From the NCBI GenBank assembly GCA_030447925.1, contig JAUJNX010000007.1:186001-250000 (forward strand): DNA of 64,000 nucleotides, in the 5' to 3' direction. The notes below the pieces were generated by a model, which saw nothing but the letters and a program-made list of their open reading frames with translations, was not told the origin of the DNA and ran no database searches. Of the stretch, positions 12,471 through 20,791 are shown one piece after another. Each line of letters opens with the position of its first letter. Within the stretch, counting starts at the first letter, position 1. The DNA comes from Egibacteraceae bacterium. GTDB taxonomy: Bacteria > Actinomycetota > Nitriliruptoria > Euzebyales > Egibacteraceae. The position numbers and the translations under genes are program-made.

Positions 12471-13136
12471 TCAGCCCCCCTCGGGGAGGGGGGCGAGGTG
12501 GGCGCCCAGGGCGTAGGCGGGCGCACCCGGGGTCTCGGCCGCCGCGTAGCGGGCCACGAGGTCCCGGAGCTCGGTCTCCAGGGCCCGGGCGTCGCCCTCG
12601 GCCAGGCGCACCGGGCGCCACTCGAAGACCAGCGGGGGCGTCGCGCCGGCGCGCGGGACCCAGGGAACCCCGGGGGCCGAGCCGGGGTCGGCCGTGACCC
12701 GGCCGGTGGCGGTCCGGTGGATGCGCACGCCGCCGCCGGGGGTGCGCGCGCGCAGCTCGTCGACGATCGCCGCCTCCAGCGCGGCCGTCCAGCGCCGCTG
12801 CCAGGTGCGCTCGTAGCGCAGCAGGTCCGCGCTGGTGTCGACCGCGTCGGCGGGCACGAAGAACTCGTCGGCCACCGTGCGGTAGTGCTTCACCGCGCGG
12901 CCCTTGCGCGGCTCCACCCGCGTGACCTCCAGCAGGCCGACGCGCAGGAACCGGCGCACGCGCGTCAGCACCCTGTCCACGGGCACGCCCAGCTCCGCGG
13001 CGGCCGCAGCGGCGGAGGACTCGCGGCCCAGGAACGGCCCCAGGTACGGCAGCTGGTCGAGGTCGAACAGCAGCGCGACCTGGGCGGGGTCGTCGGCGAC
13101 GGCCGTCGACCTACCGTGATCCGGGGGTTCCGCCAC
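12471..13136 (-). CDS. winged-helix (ArsR-like) transcriptional regulator
   Basis: This 221-residue protein starts at GTG 13136 with AGGAG about 10 bases upstream. Residues about 20-90 form a winged helix: FDLDQLPYLGPFLG, AAELGVPVDRVLTRVRRFLRVGLLEV as the recognition region, then a basic wing VEPRKGRAVKHYR. Next comes an AVDTSADLLRYERTWQRRW helix and a C-terminal alpha/beta part, probably for dimerisation or sensing. The layout resembles actinobacterial ArsR-type regulators with an extended C-terminus. It is convergent with glpD and divergent from the membrane protein at 13204, the likeliest target. The effector is unknown; no metal-binding Cys motif is seen. Confidence 0.7.
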   Translation of the reverse strand: MAEPPDHGRSTAVADDPAQVALLFDLDQLPYLGPFLGRESSAAAAAAELGVPVDRVLTRVRRFLRVGLLEVTRVEPRKGRAVKHYRTVADEFFVPADAVDTSADLLRYERTWQRRWTAALEAAIVDELRARTPGGGVRIHRTATGRVTADPGSAPGVPWVPRAGATPPLVFEWRPVRLAEGDARALETELRDLVARYAAAETPGAPAYALGAHLAPLPEGG

Positions 13137-13203
13137 CAGTAGCGCTCCTGGGAAGGTGCCGTGGGCCGGCAGGGTGCCAGGCTCGCAGACCAGGAGGACG
13201 GCG

Positions 13204-13974
13204 GTGCGGGACGACGGGTGGAGCAGGACGGCGCGCTGGGCGGCGGGCGTCCACGCGCTGGCGCTGGTGGCGGGCGTGGCGCTCGTCGCCGCCCTGAACG
13301 CGGGTGCGTTCGGCACCGCGCCCGACGTGGAGTGGCCCTGCCTGTGCCGGCAGGGCGACGCGCTGGACGACGTCGCGGCCCTGCGGGCCTTCGACCTGTC
13401 GATCCGCACGCCGCGCACGGTCGCGTCCGCGGCGCTGGGTGTCGCCTTCGCCGCGCTCGTCCCCCTGGGGTCGGCGATCGGCGGCGTGCTGGGCCGGCGC
13501 CGGGCGGGGGACCGCACCGTCGCCCTGGCCTTCGGGGTCGCGGGCCTGCTCGGCCTGACCGGGCAGCTGGTCACGCTCGGCGCCATCGAGGCCGCCGCCA
13601 GCCCGTTCCCGCCCGGCGAGGCCGTCCAGGCGGCGCGCGTCGGCACGATCCTGCTGGGCGGCGTGGCGTCGTGGCTGGGGTACGCCGCACTGCTGGCCGC
13701 GGCGGGCGGCGCGGGGCTGGCTGCGGGCCTGGCCGCGGCGGCCGGCTGGCGCGGGTGGGCGCGCTGCAGCGTCGCCCTGGCCGTCGTGTACGTGCTGGCC
13801 GTGGTCGTGCAGGTCGCCCCGGTGCCGTCGGTCCTGTCCGACGCGGTCCTGGCCCTGAGCGCCGTCGTCCCCGCGGTCTCGGCGCTCTGGCTGGTCGCGC
13901 GGCTGCGCGAGCCCGTGGCCGCCCCCGAGCCGCAGGCCGCCTCACCCAGCCCGGGTCAGTTCGCCTCGTCGTAG
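13204..13974 (+). CDS. multi-pass membrane protein of unknown function
   Basis: The protein has 256 residues from GTG 13204, chosen because AGGAGG lies seven bases upstream; an in-frame ATG at 13156 lacks such a site. There are about six hydrophobic segments. The first extracytoplasmic loop holds WPCLCRQGDALDD, a Cys-X-Cys pair flanked by acidic residues. The C-terminal tail is short and Pro/Ser/Ala-rich and overlaps, tail to tail, the repeat-protein gene on the other strand by 19 bases. I do not recognise a family. The divergent winged-helix gene (start 13136) could regulate it. Confidence 0.65.
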   Translation: MRDDGWSRTARWAAGVHALALVAGVALVAALNAGAFGTAPDVEWPCLCRQGDALDDVAALRAFDLSIRTPRTVASAALGVAFAALVPLGSAIGGVLGRRRAGDRTVALAFGVAGLLGLTGQLVTLGAIEAAASPFPPGEAVQAARVGTILLGGVASWLGYAALLAAAGGAGLAAGLAAAAGWRGWARCSVALAVVYVLAVVVQVAPVPSVLSDAVLALSAVVPAVSALWLVARLREPVAAPEPQAASPSPGQFASS

Positions 13975-14219
13975 CCCTCGGCGAAGCCCTTGCCGGACTC
14001 GGGCGGCTCCAGGTCGGGGTCGCCGTCGTGGCCCGGGGCGAACTGCTTGCCCGACCCGGCGGGGATCACGTCGGGCGGGTCAGCCTCCGGCGTGACGGCC
14101 ACGTCGTCGGCGAACTGCTTGCCCGAGCCCGGGCCCTTGACGCTGTCGACCTCGTCCGCGTCGGCGACGTCGTCGCCGAACTGCTTGCCGGAACCCTCCG
14201 GGATCCGCTCGTCACTCAT
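13956..14219 (-). CDS. small acidic protein built of four SGKxF repeats
   Basis: This 87-residue, strongly acidic protein starts at ATG 14219, preceded by GAGGGGGCAACACG. The body is four tandem units: GSGKQFGDD, GSGKQFADD, GSGKQFAPG and ESGKGFAEG, separated by 10-20 residue Asp/Glu/Pro/Val spacers. It has no signal peptide, membrane helix or cysteine, and the sequence is likely disordered between motifs. I do not know a described family with this motif. The regular spacing and conserved Ser-Gly-Lys-x-Phe suggest each unit binds one copy of a partner (nucleic acid, protein or ion), but that is inference. It is monocistronic, between a membrane protein (convergent) and metF (divergent). Confidence 0.75.
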   Translation of the reverse strand: MSDERIPEGSGKQFGDDVADADEVDSVKGPGSGKQFADDVAVTPEADPPDVIPAGSGKQFAPGHDGDPDLEPPESGKGFAEGYDEAN

Positions 14220-14292
14220 CGTGTTGCCCCCTCGCCGCGCCGCACCCGTCACCGCAGGTGTACCCGCCCGGCGCCGGCGCTAGCGTCGGGGT

Positions 14293-15162
14293 GTGACCAG
14301 TCCCGTCCCCGCGCTGCTCGCCGCCGGCACGCCGACGTTCTCCTACGAGTTCCTGCCCCCGCGGACCGACGAGGACGAGGCGGTCCTGTGGCGCGCGATC
14401 CGCGACGTGGAGCCGCTGCGCCCGGCGTTCGTGGACATCACCTACGGCGCGGGGGGATCGCGCCGGGACCGCACGCTGCGGACCGTCGAGCGCGTGGTCG
14501 TCGAGACCGATCTCACCGTCGTCGCCCACCTCACCTGCGTGGGCGCGACCGAGGCCGAGCTGCGCGCGATCGTCCGCCGCCTCGGCGACGCCGGCGTGCG
14601 GGCGATCCTCGCCCTGCGTGGGGACCCCGAGGGCGGGCCGGACGCCGAGTGGCGCCCGACCCCGGGCGGGCTGGACCGCGCCGAGGACCTCGTCCGCCTG
14701 GTGAAGGAGGAGGGCGACTTCGCCGTGGGGGTCGCGGCCTACCCGCAGCGCCACCGCGAGTCCGCCGACGACGACGCCGGGATCAAGTTCTTCGCGGCCA
14801 AGTGCGCGGCGGGCGCGGACTTCGCCATCACCCAGTTCTTCTACGACGCCTGCGACTACGCCCGCTTCGTGGCGGCGGCTCGCGCGGCCGGCTGCGACGT
14901 CCCGGTGCTGCCGGGGATCATGCCGGTGACCAGCGCCCGCCAGATCGAGCGCTTCCCGCAGCTGTCGGGCCACCCCTTCCCCGGCGAGCTCGCGGCCCGC
15001 ATCCGCGCCGCCGCGGACCCCGCCGCCGTGCGCGAGATCGGCGTCGAGGTCGCCAGCGGCCTCGCGCGGGCGCTGCTCGACGCCGGCGCCCCCGGCATCC
15101 ACCTGTACACGCTGAACCGCTCCACGGCGGCGCGGGAGATCCACCTGCGGCTGACTTCGTGA
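14293..15162 (+). CDS. metF: 5,10-methylenetetrahydrofolate reductase
   Basis: This 289-residue FAD enzyme reduces methylene-THF to methyl-THF for methionine synthesis. Family features are FSYEFLPPRTDEDEA at the N-terminus (Glu as catalytic acid), VDITYGAGGS, HLTCVGAT, ILALRGDPEGG, GVAAYPQRHRES and ADFAITQFFYD, all in the expected order along the TIM barrel. GTG 14293 lies next to another GTG at 14291 in a different frame. Length is normal and no frameshift is seen. It precedes serA by about 50 bases, so the two may be expressed together as one-carbon/serine metabolism genes. Confidence 0.95.
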   Translation: MTSPVPALLAAGTPTFSYEFLPPRTDEDEAVLWRAIRDVEPLRPAFVDITYGAGGSRRDRTLRTVERVVVETDLTVVAHLTCVGATEAELRAIVRRLGDAGVRAILALRGDPEGGPDAEWRPTPGGLDRAEDLVRLVKEEGDFAVGVAAYPQRHRESADDDAGIKFFAAKCAAGADFAITQFFYDACDYARFVAAARAAGCDVPVLPGIMPVTSARQIERFPQLSGHPFPGELAARIRAAADPAAVREIGVEVASGLARALLDAGAPGIHLYTLNRSTAAREIHLRLTS

Positions 15163-15214
15163 TCTGCCCCCCGCCCGCCTAGAGTGACCCCGACCTTGGA
15201 GGGTGGACGCAGAC

Positions 15215-16792
15215 ATGCGCGTGCTGGTGGCCGATCAGCTGTCCGACGCGGGGGTGGCAGCACTCGCCGCGCACTTCGACGTGGACGTCAGGACGGGGCT
15301 CGGCAAGCCCGCCCTGGTGGAGGCGATCCCCGACTACGACGCGGTGGTGGTGCGCTCGGCGACGCGCATCGACGCCGACGTCATCGCCGCCGGGCGGCGC
15401 CTGCGGGTGATCGCGCGCGCCGGCATCGGCCTGGACAACGTCGACGTCCGCGCCGCGACCGCCCGCGGGGTGCTGGTCTGCAACGCCCCGCAGTCCAACG
15501 TCATCAGCGCCGCGGAGCACACCGTCGCCCTGCTGCTGGCGCTGGCGCGCACGATCCCGCGGGCCGACCGCAGCCTGCGCGAGGGCCGCTGGGACCGCAG
15601 CGCCTTCCAGGGCGTGGAGCTGCAGGGCAAGCGCCTGGGCGTGCTGGGCCTCGGCCGCGTGGGCACGCTGGTGACCCAGCGGTTCCAGGCCTTCGGGATG
15701 CGCGTGACCGCCTACGACCCGTACGTGTCGGAGGAGCGCGCGACCCAGCTCGGCGTCGACCTGGTCGCCACCGTCGGCGAGCTCTGCGCCGTCGCCGACG
15801 TCCTGACCGTCCACCTGCCCAAGACCCCCGAGACCGAGGGCATCGTCGGCGAGGCCGAGCTGCGCGCCCTGCCCCCCAACGCCCTGGTGGTCAACACCGC
15901 CCGCGGCGGGCTGATCGACGAGGCGGCGCTGGAGCGCGCGCTGCAGGACGGCACCGTCGCCGGCGCGGCGCTGGACGTCTTCTCGACCGAGCCGATGACC
16001 GACTCGCCGCTGTTCGCCCTCGACAACGTGGTGGTCACCCCCCACCTCGGCGCGTCCACGACCGAGGCGCAGGACAAGGCGGGCACCATGGTCGCCGAGG
16101 CCGTCGTCGCCGCGCTGCAGGGCGACTTCGTCCCCTCCGCGGTCAACCTGCAGGTCGGCGCGGGGGTGCCGGAGACGGTCAAGCCGTTCCTGCCGCTGGC
16201 GGAGAAGCTCGGCCGGCTGTTCACGGCGCTGCACGCCGGCGCGACCTCCGAGCTCACCGTCGAGTACGTGGGCCGGATCGCGGGGGACGACACCGCCGCC
16301 CTGACCCTCGCCGCGCTCAAGGGGCTCCTGCGCGACGTCAGCAGCGAGCCGGTCACCTTCGTCAACGCGCCGCTGTTGGCCGAGGAGCGCGGGCTGAAGG
16401 TGTCCACGCTCACCTCGCAGTCCACGCGCGACTACGTGTCGCTCGTGCGCCTGTCCGCCGGCGACGTGGCCGTCGCGGGGACGCTGGTCGGCCCCGCGGA
16501 CCGCGAGCGCCTCGTCGACGTGTGGGGCTTCGACGTCGACATGGAGCCCGCGGACCACATGCTGTTCTTCCGCTACGCCGACCGGCCCGGGATCGTCGGG
16601 CGCATCGGGGGGGCGCTGGGCGAGGCCGGGGTCAACATCGCCGCCATGCAGGTCGGCCGCCGGGAGGCGGGTGGCGACGCGCTCATGGCGCTGGCGGTCG
16701 ACTCGCGCGTGGACGCGGCCGTGGTGGACGACATCGCGGCACGGATCGGCGCGACCGACGCGCGCGCCCTGGACCTGACGGACGGCCTGTGA
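15215..16792 (+). CDS. serA: D-3-phosphoglycerate dehydrogenase (type I, with ASB and ACT domains)
   Basis: This enzyme catalyses the first step of serine synthesis. I prefer ATG 15215, about 11 bases after GGAGG; GTG 15203 would overlap that site. There are 525 residues: a catalytic/NAD domain with LGVLGLGRVGTLV, NTARGGLIDEAAL (catalytic Arg), an acidic FSTEP loop and TPHLGAST (catalytic His); an intervening allosteric substrate-binding domain at about 315-445; and a C-terminal ACT domain (HMLFFRYADRPGIVGRIG) that normally binds serine for feedback. This is the long actinobacterial form. Its stop overlaps the next dehydrogenase gene by GTGA. Confidence 0.95.
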   Translation: MRVLVADQLSDAGVAALAAHFDVDVRTGLGKPALVEAIPDYDAVVVRSATRIDADVIAAGRRLRVIARAGIGLDNVDVRAATARGVLVCNAPQSNVISAAEHTVALLLALARTIPRADRSLREGRWDRSAFQGVELQGKRLGVLGLGRVGTLVTQRFQAFGMRVTAYDPYVSEERATQLGVDLVATVGELCAVADVLTVHLPKTPETEGIVGEAELRALPPNALVVNTARGGLIDEAALERALQDGTVAGAALDVFSTEPMTDSPLFALDNVVVTPHLGASTTEAQDKAGTMVAEAVVAALQGDFVPSAVNLQVGAGVPETVKPFLPLAEKLGRLFTALHAGATSELTVEYVGRIAGDDTAALTLAALKGLLRDVSSEPVTFVNAPLLAEERGLKVSTLTSQSTRDYVSLVRLSAGDVAVAGTLVGPADRERLVDVWGFDVDMEPADHMLFFRYADRPGIVGRIGGALGEAGVNIAAMQVGRREAGGDALMALAVDSRVDAAVVDDIAARIGATDARALDLTDGL

Positions 16793-17733
16793 GCGACACC
16801 GCCGAACTCCGCGTCGTCGTCGAGCCCCAGGGCGTCCGCGACTGGATCCGCAAGGTGGTCGAGGACGCGGGCGCGGTCGTCGTGGACGATCCCGCCGCCG
16901 CCACGGCGCTGATCTGGACCGACCCGGGCGGGGCCGACGGGGGTCTCGACCGGCTCAAGACGCTGGTGGGGGCCAACCCCCAGCTGCGCTGGGTCCAGCT
17001 GCCCTGGGCGGGGGTGGAGCCGTACGCGCAGGCGGGGGTGTTCGACCACGACCGGGTGTGGACCGCGGGTAAGGGCGTGTACGCCCAGCCCGTGGCCGAG
17101 CACGCCCTGGCGCTGTCCCTGGCCGGCCTGCGCAACCTCAAGCGCTTCAGCATGGCGCAGTCGTGGGGCGAGCAGTCGGGCATCAGCCTGCACCGCGGGC
17201 GGGTCACGATCTTCGGCGGCGGCGGGATCACCCAGGAGCTGGTGCCGCTGCTGCGGCCCATGGGCTGCGCGATCACCGTCGTGCGGCGCCACGCCCGCCC
17301 GATGGAGGGCGTGGAGACGGTGCTGGACTTCACCGCCCGCTACGAGGCGCTGAAGGGCGCCGACGTCGTCGTCCTGGCGCTGGCCCTGACCCCGGAGACG
17401 CGCGGGCTGATCGGCGAGATCGAGCTGGAGCTCATGGAGCCCCACGCGTGGCTGGTCAACGTCGCCCGCGGCGAGCACGTGGTCACCGAGGACCTGGTCA
17501 TCGCGCTGCGCGAGGACGCGATCGGTGGCGCCGCCCTGGACGTCACCGACCCCGAGCCGCTGCCCGAGGGCCACCCATTGTGGGAGCTGCCGAACTGCAT
17601 CATCACCCCCCACACCGCCAACACCGAGGACATGGCCGTCCCGCTGCTGTCGGCGCGGATCGCGGAGAACGTCCGCCGCTTCGCCGCGGGGGCCCCGCTC
17701 ATCGGCGTCGTGGACCCCGACCTCGGCTACTGA
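16789..17733 (+). CDS. D-2-hydroxyacid dehydrogenase, NAD(P)-dependent
   Basis: This 314-residue enzyme starts at GTG 16789, overlapping the serA stop. It is a short-form hydroxyacid dehydrogenase: an NAD-binding FGGGGITQELV loop, LTPETRGLIG, NVARGEHVVTEDL (catalytic Arg), a DPEPLPEGHPLW acidic loop, and ITPHTANT (catalytic His). The Rossmann motif is GGGGxxxx rather than the usual GxGxxG, with Gln-Glu following. No regulatory domains are present. Substrate cannot be assigned; coupling to serA suggests a 2-keto or 2-hydroxy acid linked to serine/hydroxypyruvate metabolism, which is inference. Confidence 0.87.
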   Translation: MSDTAELRVVVEPQGVRDWIRKVVEDAGAVVVDDPAAATALIWTDPGGADGGLDRLKTLVGANPQLRWVQLPWAGVEPYAQAGVFDHDRVWTAGKGVYAQPVAEHALALSLAGLRNLKRFSMAQSWGEQSGISLHRGRVTIFGGGGITQELVPLLRPMGCAITVVRRHARPMEGVETVLDFTARYEALKGADVVVLALALTPETRGLIGEIELELMEPHAWLVNVARGEHVVTEDLVIALREDAIGGAALDVTDPEPLPEGHPLWELPNCIITPHTANTEDMAVPLLSARIAENVRRFAAGAPLIGVVDPDLGY

Positions 17734-17791
17734 TCCGGTCCTGCCCGTCCGGGCCTTGCCCCGGGTCCGGCGGCGCGGTACCACACCCGGG

Positions 17792-18532
17792 ATGAGCGAG
17801 CAGACGGGACCGCGCACCACGGCGCCGCCGCCGGGGTGGTACCCCGACCCGGCGGGCGGGGGCGGCACGCGCTGGTGGGACGGCACGGCCTGGACCGATC
17901 AGGTGGGCCAGCCGGCCCCCGGGGGCCAGCCGGGCTACGGCCAGCCGGGCTACGGGGCCACGGTGCCTCCGGGCTACGCGGTGCCGTCCGAGGCGCCGGC
18001 GGCGTGGCCGGGCGGACCGCCGCTGGCCGGGGTGGGCGCGCGCTTCCTGGCGCTCCTGCTCGACTGGCTGATCATGACCGGCGTCGCGCTCGTCGTCGCC
18101 CTCGTCACCGGCCTGGTCATCGCCCTGCTGCTCGGCACGCTGGGCGAGTCGGTGGGCGGCACGATCGCGACCATCGTGGGGATCGCGGTCTACCTCGGCC
18201 TGATCGTCGCCGCGTTCGCCTACGAGATCCTGCTGGAGGCCGGCCCCTACGGCCAGACCATCGGCAAGGCGGTGGCCGGCGTCCGCGTCGTGCGCGCCGA
18301 CACCGGCGGCCGCCTGTCGGTCGGGCAGGCCGCCGGCCGCGTCCTCGCCCGGTCGTTCCTCTCGGGGTCGATCTTCGCGCTGGGCTACCTGTGGGCCCTC
18401 TTCGACGACCGCCGCCGCACCTGGCACGACCTGCTCGCCGACACCGTGGTCATCACCGCCGACCCGTCCACCCGCCCGTCGGCCCGCGAGCTCCTCCGCA
18501 CCGCCCGCGCCCCCCGCCCGCCCACCGCCTGA
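17792..18532 (+). CDS. DUF2510-RDD family membrane protein
   Basis: The protein has 246 residues from ATG 17792. Residues 1-45 carry a DUF2510 motif (PPPGWYPDP, then RWWDGTAWTDQ), followed by a Gly/Pro/Gln/Tyr-rich linker with repeated QPGYG. The C-terminal half is an RDD domain: GARFLALLLDWLIM with the conserved Arg-Asp pair, then hydrophobic helices, GPYGQTIGKAVAGVRVV and RRRTWHDLLADTVVI. DUF2510 proteins are common in actinobacteria. RDD proteins sit in the membrane, and some have been linked to transport of osmolytes or ions. The substrate is not known here. Confidence 0.87.
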   Translation: MSEQTGPRTTAPPPGWYPDPAGGGGTRWWDGTAWTDQVGQPAPGGQPGYGQPGYGATVPPGYAVPSEAPAAWPGGPPLAGVGARFLALLLDWLIMTGVALVVALVTGLVIALLLGTLGESVGGTIATIVGIAVYLGLIVAAFAYEILLEAGPYGQTIGKAVAGVRVVRADTGGRLSVGQAAGRVLARSFLSGSIFALGYLWALFDDRRRTWHDLLADTVVITADPSTRPSARELLRTARAPRPPTA

Positions 18533-18558
18533 CCCGCACGCACCCGGGGCCCCGTGAC

Positions 18559-18864
18559 TCACCAGTGCGGTGGGAAGGTGTACGCGTCCAGCGAGGGGAA
18601 GGTCGACAGTGCGCACCGATCGACGGGGAAGTTCAACCCCCGCAGCATGACGACCTCGCGTGGCTGCACCCGCGCCCTCGCCACCCAGACGTGCTCGTGC
18701 TGGACGCGTTCGAAGGGCACGGTGTCGCCGTCGATGGAGAGCAGCAGGTGCTCCGAGGGGGGCGCTCCGGACACCACCTCGGGACGGGCACGCGGCGTTC
18801 GCCGCAGCACGCGCCAGAGGAAGCGTGCCAGCGGCGCCTCGGCCTGGGCGGTCACATCTCCCAT
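18559..18864 (-). CDS. hypothetical protein
   Basis: This 101-codon frame from ATG 18864 has no known motif. The product is basic in the first third (RFLWRVLRRTPRARP), then has beta-like stretches (HLLLSIDGDTVPFERV, HVWVARARVQP) and ends aromatic-rich (LDAYTFPPHW). No good Shine-Dalgarno is seen, although the base composition is mildly coding-like. It is convergent with the RDD gene and lies 150 bases left of the insertion element. It may be a real small gene or a remnant; no function can be given. Confidence 0.45.
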   Translation of the reverse strand: MGDVTAQAEAPLARFLWRVLRRTPRARPEVVSGAPPSEHLLLSIDGDTVPFERVQHEHVWVARARVQPREVVMLRGLNFPVDRCALSTFPSLDAYTFPPHW

Positions 18865-19010
18865 CCGCCCACAACGGTGTCGCGGTTCATCTCCCCTGGG
18901 ATCACGGGGCCCTGGGTAGCGGATGGCTCGGTCTGACCTGTCGCCCGTCTACCTAGCCCGCGTGGAGTTGCCTCAGACAGCCGACGGCACCGCCGGCCCG
19001 GCGGCGCTAG

Positions 19011-20046
19011 ATGTAGTTCCTCGGGAGATTGCAGACGAGGTGAGAGCCTCCCGCCTGGTTCTTCTCACGGTTCCGGGCAAGGAGGCTCTCGTGGCGCATC
19101 GTAGTCACCCGCGTGCGGTGTTGACCGTGGCTGCCCGCAGGTTGTTGGTGGACAGGGTCCGCCGGCAGGGCTGGGCACCTGCGGTAGCGGCCGAGGCGCT
19201 GGGCTGTTCGCGGGCGACGGCATACAAGTGGCTGGCCCGCTACGACGCCGAGGGCGACGCCGGGTTGGCCGACCGCTCGTGCCGGCCGCACCACAGCCCC
19301 GGGCGGCTGTCGCCACAGCGGGAGCAGGCGATCCTTGACCGGCGCGCCGCGACGCTGGAAGGGCCCCACCGGATCGGCTGGGCGTTGGGCGAAGCCCGCT
19401 CCACGGTGCACCGGGTACTACGCCGTCACGGCATGCCGCGGCTGGCCGACATCGACCGGCCCACCCGCACGGTAGTGCGCTACCAGCGCGACAGCCCCGG
19501 CGAGCTGGTCCACGTCGACGTCAAAAAGCAAGGGCGTATCCCTGATGGCGGCGGCTGGCAGGCGCTGGGCCGCCAGGTCGGCCGCCGCAACCGCAGCGGC
19601 GTCGGATTTGACTACCTGCACAGCGCGGTGGACGACCACAGCCGCGTCGCCTACATCGAGGCGCACCCCGACGAGCGCAAAGACACCGCCGCCGGGTTCT
19701 TCGCCCGGGCGATCGCCTGGTTCGCCGCCCATGGCATCACCGTCCAGCAGGTCATGACCGACAACGCCATGGCCTACCGCTCGGCGGCCGTCGCCGGCGT
19801 CCTGACCGCCCACGACGTCCAGCACCTGCGCACCCGCGCCTACCGCCCCCAGACCAACGGCAAGGTCGAGCGGCTCAACCTCACCCTCAAGCACGAATGG
19901 GCCTACGCCACCGCCTACACCAGCAACCAGGACCGCCTCGACGACCTGGACCGCTGGCTGCACCACTACAACTGGCACCGACCCCACATGGCCCACCAAG
20001 GAGGCACACCCATGTCAGCCGTCAACAACCTCCCGGCGAAGCACAC
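19011..20046 (+). mobile_element. IS481-type insertion sequence
   Basis: Imperfect terminal inverted repeats are visible: 19012-19037 begins TGTAGTTCCTCGGGAG and the reverse of 20020-20045 begins TGTGCTTCGCCGGGAG, 19 of 26 identical. Ends of the TGT...ACA form fit the IS481 family. CTAG flanks both sides (19007-19010 and 20047-20050) and may be a 4-bp target duplication; because CTAG is palindromic it could instead be part of the repeats. The element carries one transposase gene and appears complete. It inserted between genes without an obvious interrupted ORF. Confidence 0.82.
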
Positions 20047-20050
20047 CTAG
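19091..20050 (+). CDS. IS481 family DDE transposase
   Basis: This 319-residue transposase starts at GTG 19091, seven bases after AGGAGG. The N-terminus has a winged/HTH region (VAAEALGCSRATAYKWLARY). The rve integrase core holds all three acidic residues: ELVHVDVKK (first Asp), VMTDNAMAY (second Asp) and YRPQTNGKVERLN (Glu). DDHSRVAYIE and HHYNWHRPHMAH are also typical of IS481/IS3-like enzymes. The reading frame is intact, so the element may be active. The coding sequence runs through the right terminal repeat and its TAG stop lies in the flanking CTAG, outside the element proper. Confidence 0.92.
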   Translation: MAHRSHPRAVLTVAARRLLVDRVRRQGWAPAVAAEALGCSRATAYKWLARYDAEGDAGLADRSCRPHHSPGRLSPQREQAILDRRAATLEGPHRIGWALGEARSTVHRVLRRHGMPRLADIDRPTRTVVRYQRDSPGELVHVDVKKQGRIPDGGGWQALGRQVGRRNRSGVGFDYLHSAVDDHSRVAYIEAHPDERKDTAAGFFARAIAWFAAHGITVQQVMTDNAMAYRSAAVAGVLTAHDVQHLRTRAYRPQTNGKVERLNLTLKHEWAYATAYTSNQDRLDDLDRWLHHYNWHRPHMAHQGGTPMSAVNNLPAKHT

Positions 20051-20058
20051 GCCGGAGG

Positions 20059-20721
20059 TCACCCGGCGGTCTCGGACTCGGACTCGGATCGGCGGGCCTG
20101 GAACTGGCGCACGCTGGCCAGGTCGGGCATGCGGTCGCGGTCGCGCTTCAGCTCGGAGAAGTTCTCGTAGCGGGTCAGCCAGGCGACGTGGCGGAACAGC
20201 TCGACGGCGTCCTCGTCGGTGGGGACCTCGTAGATGACGGGGCCGAAGATGGCGGGCCCCTCGCCGCCGTCCAGCACGATGGTCGGGACGCCGAAGCTGC
20301 GGGTGCGGGTCACGAGGTCGCGGTGCTCGGTCTCCACCGCCGTCCACAGGCTGTCGTCGGCCGCGGCCTTGTCGGCCAGGGCCGGGTCCAGGCCCGCGGC
20401 GGCCAGTGCCGCCTGGACGACCTGGGGGTCCTCCAGCGCCTCGCCGCGCTCGTGGTACGCCGCGCCGATCGCGGCGTAGAAGCGGTCGACGCCGGGCGAC
20501 CCCTCCTCCTGGCGGACCAGCACGGTGGTCCGCAGGGCCAGCTCGGCGCGCGCGTGGCCCTTCACCTGGGCCTCGTCGGTGCCGGCGTTCTGGATCTCCA
20601 GCGAGAAGACGGCCCAGTCGACCTGGATCTCGCCGAGCTCCTGCAGGCGCCGGACCCACCGGGAGGTCTGGTAGCACCAGGGGCACAGCGGGTCGAAGTG
20701 GAAGCGGACGCGCTCGGTCAC
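20059..20721 (-). CDS. DsbA-like thiol oxidoreductase / mycothiol-dependent nitroreductase-type protein
   Basis: The protein has 220 residues from ATG 20721. A thioredoxin-fold start FHFDPLCPWCYQTSRWVRRL carries a CPWC active site. The C-terminal half has VPTIVLDGGEGPAIFGPVI with the cis-Pro loop, and ENFSELKRDRD. CPWC plus 'FGPV...ELKR' matches the cytoplasmic actinobacterial DsbA-like group that includes mycobacterial Rv2466c, a mycothiol-dependent reductase of nitro compounds. There is no signal peptide, so a cytoplasmic role is likely rather than disulfide formation outside the cell. It sits directly right of the insertion sequence. Confidence 0.82.
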   Translation of the reverse strand: MTERVRFHFDPLCPWCYQTSRWVRRLQELGEIQVDWAVFSLEIQNAGTDEAQVKGHARAELALRTTVLVRQEEGSPGVDRFYAAIGAAYHERGEALEDPQVVQAALAAAGLDPALADKAAADDSLWTAVETEHRDLVTRTRSFGVPTIVLDGGEGPAIFGPVIYEVPTDEDAVELFRHVAWLTRYENFSELKRDRDRMPDLASVRQFQARRSESESETAG

Positions 20722-20791
20722 GACAGGTCCTTCGGGTGGCAGGTGGGAGCTCCTGGGCGTCCCAACCCTGCCGGGCGGGGCGGCATTCCGG

